A stretch of 64,000 bases of DNA. Source: Clostridiales bacterium. GTDB lineage: Bacteria; Bacillota; Clostridia; Christensenellales; CAG-138. Below the pieces are notes generated by a model, which was given only the letters and a program-made list of their open reading frames with translations, did not search any database and was not told the DNA's origin. Within the stretch, counting starts at the first letter, position 1. Every line of letters starts with the position of its first letter. The stretch lies in NCBI GenBank assembly GCA_019416935.1, contig DXWI01000009.1, positions 1-64,000 on the forward strand, given 5' to 3'. Of the stretch, positions 50,648 through 59,307 are shown piece by piece. Both the position numbers and the translations under genes were made by a program.

Positions 50648-52495
50648 ATGAGCAGACGCCTTTTGGCCGTGCTGATGGCAGCGCTGCTGCTGTCGGGTTG
50701 CGCACCGGCGGTTCCGGCACAGCGCACGGCTTCACCGGTGGTGATCAGTCTTGCGGCAACGCCCGCGCCCACGGTACCCGCTTCTCCGGAGCCGGAGCAC
50801 ACCGATTCGCAGCCGACCGCCGCAAAGACCCCGGCCTGCTCCCCGCTTTGCCCGGAGCTGCCGCCGGAAACGCTGGTTGCCGTGCGTGATCATATCCCCG
50901 ATATTCTGGTGGAGCTTCGATACGCATCGGAGAACAATTTTACCGGCATGCAGATCTATGATTTCACGGAGCCCCAGCTCCGATACGGCACGGTACAGAA
51001 GCTTCTGGCCGCCCAGCGGATGCTCAGTGCGCAGGGGTATGGTCTCAAAATCTATGATGCCTACCGCCCTTCTTCCGCACAATATCGGCTGTTCGAGGTC
51101 TTTCCCGACAGCCGCTATGTGGCGAATCCGTACCGGGGGTTTTCCTCGCACAGCAGGGGAAACACGGTCGATGTGACGCTGGTTGCGGCCGACGGCAGCG
51201 CGGTCGAAATGCCCTCCGCTTTCGACGATTTTTCCGCGCTGGCCGACCGCTCGTATGACGATGTGTCCGAAGCGGCAAGGGCGCACGCACTGCTGCTGGA
51301 GGCCGTCATGACCGAATGCGGCTTTTCACCGTATCAGAAGGAATGGTGGCACTTTTCCGATACGGACGCATATCCGGTCATCGAGGACAACCGTTTCATC
51401 GCTTCTTGCGAGGAGTTTCTTTCTCTGCGGGAAGCCCCGGATACCTCCGCGGACTGTCTGATGCGCATCCCGGCGGGCGCAGCGCTGGCGGTCGTATCGT
51501 ACGACGGCCCGTTTGCGCTGGTCAACTACCGCGGAACGCGCGGCTATGTGCTCGCCTCCTATCTGACAAAGGAGGGGCCGGAGGACTACGAGACGCTTTC
51601 CATCATACATGCTGAAGAACCGTATAGCTATGAACGCATGTGCGAGGATCTCCTTGCGCTGTGCGCGGCATGGCCCGGCAGAATTTCCGTTTCAAGCATC
51701 GGTCGCAGCGAACTGGGAAGGGATATCCCCGTTGCGCTGCTGGGGGATGCAAACGCGCCCCACCACGTTCTCATTCAGGGCGCGATACATGGCCGCGAGT
51801 CCATCACTGCAGCGCTTCTGATGTGCTTGTTGGAGGACGCGTTAGAGAGCGATGCGGCGGTGCTGGCGGATGTATGCTTCCATGTGATCCCGATGAGCAA
51901 TCCGGATGGGGTTGCCATCAGTCAGAGCGGCAAGCTGATCGGGACAGCCCGGGAAATCTATCTGCGTGAGACCGTGGAGGGCGCGACGACGCTTTCAGAA
52001 GCGGCATATGCCCGGCAATGGAAAGCCAATGCGCTCGGCATCGACCTGAACCGGAATTTTGTCGCGGGTTGGGCGGCGTATAGCGGTCCCGCGGAGCCAT
52101 CCTGCGCCCGTTACCGCGGCAGTGCTCCGCTCTGCGCCGCGGAGAGCCGCGCGCTGGCGAACTACACCCGGCAGTATCCGTTTGATGCGACGATCAGCTA
52201 CCATTGCGCCGGGTCGCTGATCTATTATACGTATGGGGACAATGGCGCGGTCAACACGCGTTCAGCCTCGCTGGCACAGGCGGTGGTGGAAGCGACCGGG
52301 TACTCCCTGTGCCCCGCATCGGGCGTGGATGGCGCTGGCTACAAGGACTGGGCGATCGATGGGCTTGGTATTCCGTCGCTGACCATCGAGGTCGGATATG
52401 GCAGCGCGCCACTGCCGCTGCGCAATTTGACGACAGCGTATCTTCGCAACCGGACGGTGTTTGCCCGCATCGCCGGTTGGCTGCAAAACGAATAG
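50648..52495 (+). CDS. VanX-like DD-dipeptidase / SH3 / M14 carboxypeptidase fusion lipoprotein
   Basis: The 615-residue lipoprotein (lipobox LSGC, Cys18) joins three domains. Residues about 72-248 are a VanX-type M15D D-alanyl-D-alanine dipeptidase with the Arg in AYRPSS (140), zinc ligands His168 and Asp175 (SSHSRGNTVDV) and Glu232/His235 in EWWHF, at VanX spacing. Residues about 250-310 are an SH3 domain (LREAPDTSADCLMRI; RGTRGYVLASYL). Residues about 320-610 are an M14 carboxypeptidase with HGRES zinc ligands (His381, Glu384), DLNRNF, SYHCAG and the catalytic Glu in TIEVGYG. All sit outside the cell, so it acts on wall peptides rather than on cytoplasmic D-Ala-D-Ala. Confidence 0.9.
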   Translation: MSRRLLAVLMAALLLSGCAPAVPAQRTASPVVISLAATPAPTVPASPEPEHTDSQPTAAKTPACSPLCPELPPETLVAVRDHIPDILVELRYASENNFTGMQIYDFTEPQLRYGTVQKLLAAQRMLSAQGYGLKIYDAYRPSSAQYRLFEVFPDSRYVANPYRGFSSHSRGNTVDVTLVAADGSAVEMPSAFDDFSALADRSYDDVSEAARAHALLLEAVMTECGFSPYQKEWWHFSDTDAYPVIEDNRFIASCEEFLSLREAPDTSADCLMRIPAGAALAVVSYDGPFALVNYRGTRGYVLASYLTKEGPEDYETLSIIHAEEPYSYERMCEDLLALCAAWPGRISVSSIGRSELGRDIPVALLGDANAPHHVLIQGAIHGRESITAALLMCLLEDALESDAAVLADVCFHVIPMSNPDGVAISQSGKLIGTAREIYLRETVEGATTLSEAAYARQWKANALGIDLNRNFVAGWAAYSGPAEPSCARYRGSAPLCAAESRALANYTRQYPFDATISYHCAGSLIYYTYGDNGAVNTRSASLAQAVVEATGYSLCPASGVDGAGYKDWAIDGLGIPSLTIEVGYGSAPLPLRNLTTAYLRNRTVFARIAGWLQNE

Positions 52496-52729
52496 GATGC
52501 GTGCGACGCGGGACGCGCTTTCATATTGCGGCGCACCGACCGCTCCGAAAACCGCCGAACCTTTTTTCATGCGGTCGTCCTAAGCGAGGCCTGATGACGC
52601 GTTCCCGTGCTTTTGCCGGTCGGCGCGTCCGTAAGAAGAGATACGATTCGATACCAACCCGGCCCACAAACGGTCTGACGCATCCGTTTGCCGGCCGGAT
52701 AGGGATGGGTTTTAAGGAGGAACCATTCT

Positions 52730-53224
52730 GTGCGCAATTATACGATCAAACCCATGGAAACCGAGGCCGAAATCGACGGGAAGGGCTTTGTTCACTTCAA
52801 GGCGTGGCATGAGACCTATACAAAGCTCGTTGACGCCGCATACATGAGCGGCATTACGGAAGAAGCGTGCAGGAGGATCGCCCGCAAATGGACGGACCAT
52901 ATTCTCGTTGCCAAGGATGGCGAGCGGGTCATCGGCTTCGTGGGGTACGGTGCGTCCAGCGATGAAGCCCTCACCGGCTGCGGCGAAATCTTCGCGCTCT
53001 ATGTGCTTGCGGAGTATCATGGTCAGCGGGTTGGATATGCGCTGATGAACGCCGCCCTGGAAAAGCTCAACGATTACAGGAGGATTGCCCTCTGGGTGCT
53101 CAAGGGCAATGACAAGGCCATCCGGTTTTACCAACGATATGGGTTTTGCTTTGACGGAACGGAGAAAGAAATCCTGCTCGGTACGCCGAACACGGAACTG
53201 CGGATGGTCTTTGAAAACCCCTGA
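52730..53224 (+). CDS. GNAT-family N-acetyltransferase
   Basis: This 164-residue GNAT should transfer an acetyl group from acetyl-CoA to an unknown amine. Visible are VAKDGERVIGFVGYG, the acetyl-CoA loop region LYVLAEYHGQRVGYALMNAA and the C-terminal NDKAIRFYQRYGFCFDG. The start is GTG at 52730, with AAGGAGG eight bases upstream. The gap before it (52496-52729) shows no supported gene. Confidence 0.9.
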   Translation: MRNYTIKPMETEAEIDGKGFVHFKAWHETYTKLVDAAYMSGITEEACRRIARKWTDHILVAKDGERVIGFVGYGASSDEALTGCGEIFALYVLAEYHGQRVGYALMNAALEKLNDYRRIALWVLKGNDKAIRFYQRYGFCFDGTEKEILLGTPNTELRMVFENP

Positions 53225-53338
53225 AGTCCACGATTGTCCGCTCCATGGCTTGCAGGGTACGGCTCATCCATGCGCCGTCGCCGAATGAACACCGAACCGA
53301 TCTATGCCCACCGGCGCTGCCGGCGGGCTGCTTGTTTT

Positions 53339-54235
53339 TCATGCGCGCTTTTTGGAAGGCAGCTCGCTCAAAAATGCCGCGCCCAGCACAAGCGCCGCGC
53401 CGACCGCACCATGGACGCCGAGCGTTTCACCGAGCACGAGCGCCGAGAGCAAAATGGCGACGATTGGATCGATATAGCTGAGAATCGCGACGGTCTGCGC
53501 CGGCAGATCGCGAATGGAGTCAAAATAGAGCGCATATGTGCAGCCTGTATGAACGATTCCGAGCACCAACAGCATCGAAACAGAGAACAGGTTGAGCGGA
53601 GCGCTACCGGCCGGCTCCAAGATCAGCGCATACGGCAGCAGCACCAGTGAAGCAACCGCAAGCTGTGAAATGGTCTTTTCGTATGCGGAGAGCGCCCCAA
53701 GCCGCCGGTTGAGCAGCTGCACCGCGGCATAGCACGCCGCCGCGCCGACCCCGAACAGAATGCCGCGCCAACCGGAGGACGACACACCGCCCGCTCCCCC
53801 CCATACGCCGGAGACGATGGTCATGCCGAGGAGCGCCACAGCGGCGCAGGCGGCCTTCCTTGCGGTCAGGCGTTCCTTCAGCAGCAGCGGGGAAACAAGG
53901 ATCACGAAGATCGGAGCAAGGTAGTAGCAGAGCGTTGCGATGGCGACGGTCGTATACCGGTACGCCTCGAACAGCAATATCCAGTTCGCACCGATGCATA
54001 TGCCGGAGAGGCACAGCGGAACAAGGCGCTGCCGGATGGCGCGAAAGGAGAGCGGTTTATGGGTGACGGCGGCAAGCACAAGCAGGAACGCCACGCCGAT
54101 GACGCCGCGTGCGAGCGACAGCCGACCGGAGGGCAGCGGCACAAACCGCACGAACAGGCTGATCGTGCCGAACAAAAACATGGATAAAATGAGCTTGCTC
54201 TTGGCCGCTGACACGGCCTTTTTCTCTGGCTGCAT
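53339..54235 (-). CDS. EamA/DMT-family transporter
   Basis: The 298-residue protein has ten membrane helices in two EamA repeats (LFGTISLFVRFVPLPSG at the start; GILFGVGAAACYAAVQLLNR at the second). Such transporters export or import metabolites; the substrate cannot be read from the sequence. It converges on the GNAT gene and is divergent from guaB. Confidence 0.88.
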   Translation of the reverse strand: MQPEKKAVSAAKSKLILSMFLFGTISLFVRFVPLPSGRLSLARGVIGVAFLLVLAAVTHKPLSFRAIRQRLVPLCLSGICIGANWILLFEAYRYTTVAIATLCYYLAPIFVILVSPLLLKERLTARKAACAAVALLGMTIVSGVWGGAGGVSSSGWRGILFGVGAAACYAAVQLLNRRLGALSAYEKTISQLAVASLVLLPYALILEPAGSAPLNLFSVSMLLVLGIVHTGCTYALYFDSIRDLPAQTVAILSYIDPIVAILLSALVLGETLGVHGAVGAALVLGAAFLSELPSKKRA

Positions 54236-54482
54236 GCGGTTTCTCTCCCCCGTATTGCATGACGTTTCGGTGTGCAGAGATCAAAGAACAAATCCGCTTA
54301 GCGGCAGTCGAAGGACCCGCGCTATTGCTGGGGCCTCTAAGCCACGGTATGTCCTGTCCCGGCGTCCCCTTTGGCCCGGCGGTCAATCCGCGCCGAATCG
54401 ATAAAGAATACCATGTTTTTTGCGGCTTGTCCATCCGGATTCAGCGCCGCACGGCCAACAGAAGAAAAACGGCGCCCGCTTC

Positions 54483-54511
54483 TTGCATGCGGCGCAAACT
54501 TCGTGTACAAT
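54483..54511 (+). promoter_or_regulatory. promoter of guaB
   Basis: TTGCAT (54483-54488) and TACAAT (54506-54511) are 17 bases apart. Nothing else is supported in 54236-54482. Confidence 0.8.
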
Positions 54512-54557
54512 ACGTGTAATTCGATTTTATATCATACAAGAACTTTTGGAGGCGTGC

Positions 54558-56060
54558 ATGGCATACTATTTTAACGAACCTTCCCGTACCTTCAGCGAAT
54601 ACTTGCTCGTCCCGGGCTATTCGTCCAAAGACTGCATTCCGCAAAACGTATCGCTCAGCACGCCGGTCGTGCGCTTCCGCCGCGGCGAACAGAGCGCCAT
54701 TCAGATGAATATCCCGCTCGTTTCCGCCGTCATGCAGTCCGTTTCGGACGACCGCATGGCCATTGCGCTCGCGCGGGAGGGCGGCATTTCGTTCATCTAC
54801 GTGTCCCAGCCGATTGCACAGCAGGCCGAAATGGTGCGCCGCGTCAAGAGTTACAAGGCGGGCTTTGTGGCGAGCGATTCCAACCTGCGCGCTGACCAGA
54901 CGCTTCAGGACGTGCTCGCCCTCAAGGCGCGTACCGGCCACTCCACGATGGCCGTCACGGAGGACGGCAGCGCCAACGGCAAGCTCGTGGGCATCGTCAC
55001 CAGCCGCGACTACCGCGTCAGCCGCATGGAGATGGACACGCCCGTGGCCGCGTTCATGACCCCGTTCGAGAAGCTGATCTATGCCGAGGAGGGTACGAGC
55101 CTCAAGGCCGCCAACGACATCATTTGGGAGCACAAGCTCAACGCCCTGCCCATCGTCGCAAAGGACGGACGGCTGGTGGCGTTCGTGTTCCGCAAGGATT
55201 ACGATGTGCATAAGGACAACCCCGCCGAATTGCTCGACGCGCACAAGCGCTATATCGTCGGCGCGGGCATCAACACGCGCGATTATCGGGAGCGGGTTCC
55301 GGCGCTGGTCGAGGCCGGCGCGGACGTGCTTTGCATCGATTCCTCCGAGGGCTACTCCGAGTGGCAGCGGCAGACGCTGTCCTTCATCCGCGAGCGCTAC
55401 GGCGACTCCGTGAAGGTCGGCGCGGGTAACGTGGTCGATCGCGACGGATTCCGGTTCCTTGCCGAGGCGGGCGCGGATTTTGTGAAGATCGGAATCGGCG
55501 GCGGTTCGATCTGCATCACGCGCGAGACCAAGGGCATCGGCCGCGGGCAGGCGACGGCGGTGATCGAGGTTGCCAAAGCGCGCGACGAGTATTTTGAGGA
55601 GACGGGTATCTACGTGCCCATTTGCTCCGACGGCGGCATTGTGCAGGATTACCACATCACGCTGGCGCTCGCGATGGGCGCGGATTTCTGTATGCTGGGC
55701 AGATATTTCGCCCGCTTTGACGAAAGCCCGACCAGCCGCGTGCTCGTCAACGGCAGCTATATGAAGGAATACTGGGGCGAGGGCAGTGCGCGTGCGCGCA
55801 ACTGGCAGCGCTACGACATGGGCGGTGCCGCGAAGCTGTCGTTCGTGGAGGGCGTGGATTCCTACGTCCCGTATGCGGGCAGCCTTTCGGAAAACGTTGC
55901 GACCACGCTCAGCAAAATCCGTTCGACCATGTGCAACTGCGGCGTGCTGAACCTGCCGGATTTGAGGCGCGATGCAAGACTGACGCTCGTATCGTCGGTC
56001 AGCATCGTCGAGGGCGGCGCGCATGACGTTCTGCTCAAGGATCGCACCGCGGATAAGTAA
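54558..56060 (+). CDS. guaB: IMP dehydrogenase
   Basis: GuaB oxidises IMP to XMP, the first step to GMP. The 500-residue protein has the N-terminal barrel part (NIPLVSAVMQSVSDDRMAIA), two CBS domains (about 95-210: DSNLRADQTLQDVLALKART; VAAFMTPFEKLIYAEEGTSL) and the catalytic loop GIGGGSICITRETKG, with Cys in SICIT. The flap and C-terminal regions follow. GGAGGCGTGC precedes ATG 54558. The Glu-rich loop and CITRETKG are close to the variant IMPDH of Clostridia. Confidence 0.95.
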   Translation: MAYYFNEPSRTFSEYLLVPGYSSKDCIPQNVSLSTPVVRFRRGEQSAIQMNIPLVSAVMQSVSDDRMAIALAREGGISFIYVSQPIAQQAEMVRRVKSYKAGFVASDSNLRADQTLQDVLALKARTGHSTMAVTEDGSANGKLVGIVTSRDYRVSRMEMDTPVAAFMTPFEKLIYAEEGTSLKAANDIIWEHKLNALPIVAKDGRLVAFVFRKDYDVHKDNPAELLDAHKRYIVGAGINTRDYRERVPALVEAGADVLCIDSSEGYSEWQRQTLSFIRERYGDSVKVGAGNVVDRDGFRFLAEAGADFVKIGIGGGSICITRETKGIGRGQATAVIEVAKARDEYFEETGIYVPICSDGGIVQDYHITLALAMGADFCMLGRYFARFDESPTSRVLVNGSYMKEYWGEGSARARNWQRYDMGGAAKLSFVEGVDSYVPYAGSLSENVATTLSKIRSTMCNCGVLNLPDLRRDARLTLVSSVSIVEGGAHDVLLKDRTADK

Positions 56061-56085
56061 AGGCAACGGCGAAGAAATCCCAAAA

Positions 56086-56115
56086 AACGGCCGCGCAGAT
56101 ATTGCGCGGCCGTTT
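56086..56115. terminator. terminator after guaB
   Basis: AACGGCCGCGC pairs with GCGCGGCCGTT, with an A run before and GTTTG after, so it may work for both flanking genes. Confidence 0.8.
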
Positions 56116-56201
56116 GTTGCGTTTATGCGTTCGATGTGGGGGCGAGCAATGCGCGCCCTGCCAAAGGCGCCTCGGATGTGATGCGCCCCACCCAAAAACG
56201 T

Positions 56202-56609
56202 TCAGGCCGGCGGCTTGATCTGCGCGCGCCGCCGCTCCCACAGAATGCCCGCGGCTGCGGACAGCGCGAGCAGCACGATCAGGATCAGCCAGCCGTAGTG
56301 CAGATACTGCGGCGCGATCGCGCTCCGAAAACCGCCGAAGCATTCCCCCGCCGCCAGCCCAACGATATATCCGATCAGCGCAGCGGTGCTGAACCGGAAC
56401 CGGCCGAGCGTCGCCATGAGCAGGATGATGAGCGCGGCCGGCCAAAACACATGTCTGGCAGCCCATTCGGGCGTGTAGAGCGCCGGCATGCAATAGCGCG
56501 TAACAAGGAAAAGCGCGGCGAGCAGCGGCAAAAACACGGCGACCGCCTTCCAGTGAATCGATTTTTTGCTCCTGCAAAGATTCCTTCCGTGAAGCCGTTC
56601 TCTGTTCAT
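56202..56609 (-). CDS. small membrane protein of unknown function
   Basis: The 135-residue product has about four membrane segments (AVAVFLPLLAALFLVTRY; FWPAALIILLMATLG; AALIGYIVGLAAGECFG; YGWLILIVLLALSAAAGILW) and a basic C-terminus. GGGAGGAGTTTTTGT precedes ATG 56609. I do not recognise the family. It converges on guaB. Confidence 0.7.
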   Translation of the reverse strand: MNRERLHGRNLCRSKKSIHWKAVAVFLPLLAALFLVTRYCMPALYTPEWAARHVFWPAALIILLMATLGRFRFSTAALIGYIVGLAAGECFGGFRSAIAPQYLHYGWLILIVLLALSAAAGILWERRRAQIKPPA

Positions 56610-56670
56610 ACAAAAACTCCTCCCGTGGACTGCAATGTGGGCAAGGGGCTTACGGCTTTGGCGGCCGGGC

Positions 56671-56755
56671 GATCGCGGCATGCGCGGTGCACATATGTTG
56701 CTTCGGTAGTCCTAAAATAACGAAACAATTGCGGTCATGATCGCGGCATGCGCGG
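56671..56755. repeat. 17-bp direct repeat pair
   Basis: GATCGCGGCATGCGCGG occurs at 56671-56687 and 56739-56755. It lies just left of a short integrase-like relic, in a 309-base gap without a supported gene. Confidence 0.55.
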
Positions 56756-56766
56756 CGCGCATGGAA

Positions 56767-56806
56767 GCGCTGTTCATACTGGTTGATGCTGTGTGTAGTG
56801 GTGAGC
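56767..56806 (-). pseudogene. short tyrosine-integrase relic
   Basis: About 40 bases match part of the integrase gene at 63218-63256; the minus-strand peptide THSINQYEQR corresponds to THSINQYEER there. Only this scrap remains, so it is a possible footprint of a lost element; chance similarity is not fully excluded. Confidence 0.4.
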
Positions 56807-56830
56807 GCACATAGAAACGCCGGAACCGCA

Positions 56831-56859
56831 TTGCGGATGATATAATATTTTACCATACT
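56831..56859 (+). promoter_or_regulatory. promoter of the ABC-2 permease/glycosyltransferase pair
   Basis: TTGCGG (56831-56836) and CATACT (56854-56859) are 17 bases apart; a second TATAAT lies at 56841-56846. Confidence 0.5.
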
Positions 56860-56918
56860 TTCGCAGGGCTTGGCAAGCGCAGCCGTATAGCGGGCCGTGC
56901 GGCGGGTATGCTAACCGT

Positions 56919-57662
56919 ATGCGTGAGTGGTGGACATTGTTGCGGGCGGATTGCGTCGGGCGGCTTCGCGGATATGCGGCGCCGCTGCTGGGAGACCTTG
57001 CGCAGGCTGTAGCCTGCGCGTTTTTGTTCATGGTCATTGCGCCGCTCGGCGATCAGGACGGCAGCCCGTACTGGGTGTTCCTGCTCGCAGGGCTCGCGCC
57101 GTGGTTCTATTATGAAAACGCGCTGCTGGGCTGCGCAAACGCCTGCTTTACCTATGCGCCGCTGGTACGGCAAAACCTCTGCCACCCGGCGCTGCTGCCG
57201 CCGGTACGCACGATTGCAGCCTTTTTGCACGCCCTGCCCTGGTTCCTTGCGGCAGCGGCAGGCGCATGTGCAGCGGGCGTTCTGTCCCCGCGCTGGTGGT
57301 ATCTGCTGCCGTACTGTCTGCTCGCCGGCGCCATGCAGGGCGTGGCCGAGGGATATTTCGCGGCAATGTTTGCGCCGTTCTTTGGAAAATTTGTTGCGCG
57401 CGGCATGCGACTCACGCTTTCGCTGTTCTTCTGGATCACGCCCGTTGCATGGCCGGCCGCAAGGTTGAGCGGCGCGAACGCCATGATGGCGCTGTCGCCC
57501 ATCCATTACGTCGTCGATGCGGCACGCGCTGCGGTGCTTGCCGGCGCGCCGTTTCCGGCATGGAACCGCACGCTGTGGTTCTGGTGTCTGATGATCGGGC
57601 TGACCATCGCGGGCGCGGCCGGGTGCAGCCGGCTGTACGAACCATATCGGGAGGTGCTTTGA
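56919..57662 (+). CDS. ABC-2 type permease, polysaccharide-export-like
   Basis: The 247-residue membrane protein has six helices and resembles the TagG/Wzm permeases that export wall or surface polysaccharide (FLLAGLAPWFYYENALLGCA; SLFFWITPVAWP; LSPIHYVVDAARAAVL). No ATP-binding subunit (TagH/Wzt type) is encoded beside it. The stop codon is followed immediately by the glycosyltransferase start, so the two are coupled. It may use an ATPase from another locus. Confidence 0.85.
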   Translation: MREWWTLLRADCVGRLRGYAAPLLGDLAQAVACAFLFMVIAPLGDQDGSPYWVFLLAGLAPWFYYENALLGCANACFTYAPLVRQNLCHPALLPPVRTIAAFLHALPWFLAAAAGACAAGVLSPRWWYLLPYCLLAGAMQGVAEGYFAAMFAPFFGKFVARGMRLTLSLFFWITPVAWPAARLSGANAMMALSPIHYVVDAARAAVLAGAPFPAWNRTLWFWCLMIGLTIAGAAGCSRLYEPYREVL

Positions 57663-58973
57663 ATGCAACGAATCGATACCCTGGGCGGAGAATATCTGGC
57701 GCTGTTTTCAAACGGTGCGCTCACGGGCGAGGCCACAACGCTCATCCGCGAGGCGGCTGCAAAGGGCGCGGAACTGATCTACGGCGATGCGCTGCACATC
57801 AAAGAGGACGGCGGGGAGGAACCGGTGTTCCGCCCTGTCTATTCGCCGGATACCCTGCTCGCCTATCCCTATACTGGCAGCCTATTGGTTCTTTCAAAGC
57901 GGCTGTACTCCCGGCTGCAGCCGGACGGACGGGAGGATGCGGACGCCGTCTATGCGCTGCTGCTTCGCGCCGCCGCTATGCAGCAGGAGGCGCTCCATAT
58001 TCCGCACGCGCTGTTTCGCGGTGCTCCCCCGCCGCCCTGCTGCAGCAAGCGCATCGTCACCGACGCCCTGAAGCGATGGAACCGGCTGGGCACGGTGCAT
58101 GAAGGGCTGTTTATCGGCAGTTTTGACGTTCGCTACGGTCTGACCGGACGGCCGCTCATTTCGGTGATCGTTGTGAACGAGGGCGATATCTCCGCGGTGC
58201 GGCGCACGCTCGAAGCCATTGAACGGGCGAACAGCTATCGGCCGTATGAACTGATCGTAGCGGACGGCACGATTGGCGATGCGCGCACAAGGGCTTATTA
58301 CGATGCGCTTGAGCAGTGCGGGGCGGCCCGCGTTGTTCGCCTGCCGGGAACGGAAAACCTGCCGCGGCTGCTCAACGACGCCGCAAAGCGGGCAATGGGA
58401 GAATTGCTGCTGTTCCTCGACGCGGGTCTGATGCCAGAAAATCACGACGCAATGGAGCGGTTGGCCGAGCAGGTTGTCCAGCGTGGCACAGCGGCCGCCG
58501 GCGGCAAGATCGTCGACCGGAAAAACCATCTGCTGCAAGCCGGTCTGGTACTGGGCCTTGCTGACCAGCCCGTTTCGCTCTATGCGGGGCGGCAGGACCA
58601 AATCATAGATCCACGGCAGAACTATTATACCAACTGCACGAGAAACGTATCGGCAGTGCAAAGCGCCGTCATGGTACATGCGGAGCGGTTTCAATCGCTA
58701 GGCGGGTTTGATGAAACGTTTGAAGTGGCTGCCTTTGCGGCCGATCTCTGCCTGCGACTGTCCCGAAGCCATCAAAAAACGGTGTATACGCCGTATGCGC
58801 GGTTTCTGGACACCGGAACGGCGGCGCGCCGCCGCGCGCTCAACCGCAAGAATAAAGACCGCTGTCAGGACGCCTTTCGCCAGATGCGCGTACACGGCGA
58901 TCCGATGCTTTCGCAAAACCCATTGTTTTTGTCAAGCATTGAAAAATCGAACCGTGACGATTTATTTTTATAA
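57663..58973 (+). CDS. GT2-like glycosyltransferase
   Basis: The 436-residue protein has a poorly conserved N-terminal GT-A-like half (YGDALHIKEDGGEEPVFRPV) and a GT2 half from about residue 160 (PLISVIVVNEGDISAVRRTL, YELIVADGTIGDARTRAYYD, LLNDAAKRAMGELLLFLDAG). The usual DxD-like site reads FLDAG. There is no membrane segment. It resembles the O-antigen/rhamnan-type GT2 proteins with two tandem halves. Paired with the permease upstream, it probably builds a surface glycan. Confidence 0.8.
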   Translation: MQRIDTLGGEYLALFSNGALTGEATTLIREAAAKGAELIYGDALHIKEDGGEEPVFRPVYSPDTLLAYPYTGSLLVLSKRLYSRLQPDGREDADAVYALLLRAAAMQQEALHIPHALFRGAPPPPCCSKRIVTDALKRWNRLGTVHEGLFIGSFDVRYGLTGRPLISVIVVNEGDISAVRRTLEAIERANSYRPYELIVADGTIGDARTRAYYDALEQCGAARVVRLPGTENLPRLLNDAAKRAMGELLLFLDAGLMPENHDAMERLAEQVVQRGTAAAGGKIVDRKNHLLQAGLVLGLADQPVSLYAGRQDQIIDPRQNYYTNCTRNVSAVQSAVMVHAERFQSLGGFDETFEVAAFAADLCLRLSRSHQKTVYTPYARFLDTGTAARRRALNRKNKDRCQDAFRQMRVHGDPMLSQNPLFLSSIEKSNRDDLFL

Positions 58974-58979
58974 TTATGC

Positions 58980-59008
58980 TTGACAAATTCTCCAACATCC
59001 TGTATTAT
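58980..59008 (+). promoter_or_regulatory. promoter of tRNA-Glu
   Basis: TTGACA (58980-58985) and TATTAT (59003-59008) are 17 bases apart, 15 bases before the tRNA. Confidence 0.85.
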
Positions 59009-59023
59009 GATTCCTGCAATCAT

Positions 59024-59099
59024 GCTCGGTTCGTCTAGTGGCCTAGGACACCGCCCTCTCACGGCGGTAACAGGGGTTCGACTCCCCTACCGGGTACCA
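59024..59099 (+). tRNA. tRNA-Glu (anticodon CTC), CCA encoded
   Basis: The acceptor GCTCGGT/ACCGGGT includes G-U pairs, the D-arm is CGTCTAGTGGCCTAGGACA, the anticodon loop CCTCTCA carries CTC, the T-arm is GGGGTTCGACTCCCC, and CCA is encoded. Confidence 0.95.
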
Positions 59100-59108
59100 T
59101 TTTTATGT

Positions 59109-59140
59109 AAAAAGCTCCTAACGCAGGGGCTTTTTGTTTT
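59109..59140 (+). terminator. terminator of tRNA-Glu
   Basis: A short stem of AAAAAGC/GCTTTTT type with interior mismatches is followed by further T. Confidence 0.55.
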
Positions 59141-59273
59141 GTCCGGCAGCTTGAGCGCCTGTTTTCGTTTGCCCGCGGGCACGGACGTCCATTGCATGAT
59201 GTCCTGACCGTTTTTAGGCGGCAGGCCAATTGCGCTTCCGGCGTTTCACCCGAACTTCGCTTCCGCGCGATAC

Positions 59274-59303
59274 AAAGCGGCAGCACCGAGGTGCTGCCGC
59301 TTT
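59274..59303. terminator. 14-bp perfect hairpin left of repeat copy 2
   Basis: AAAGCGGCAGCACC pairs perfectly with GGTGCTGCCGCTTT. A nearly identical hairpin lies on the other side of the repeat (59508-59536). Confidence 0.7.
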
Positions 59304-59307
59304 CAGA

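Noticed and set aside
54240..54480. Possible riboswitch between the EamA transporter and guaB
   Set aside because: GC-rich pairing is possible, but none of the conserved cores known to me (guanidine, purine, preQ1, TPP) could be recognised.
54441..56195. Long minus-strand frame opposite guaB
   Set aside because: Antisense of a complete IMP dehydrogenase, with no start signal.
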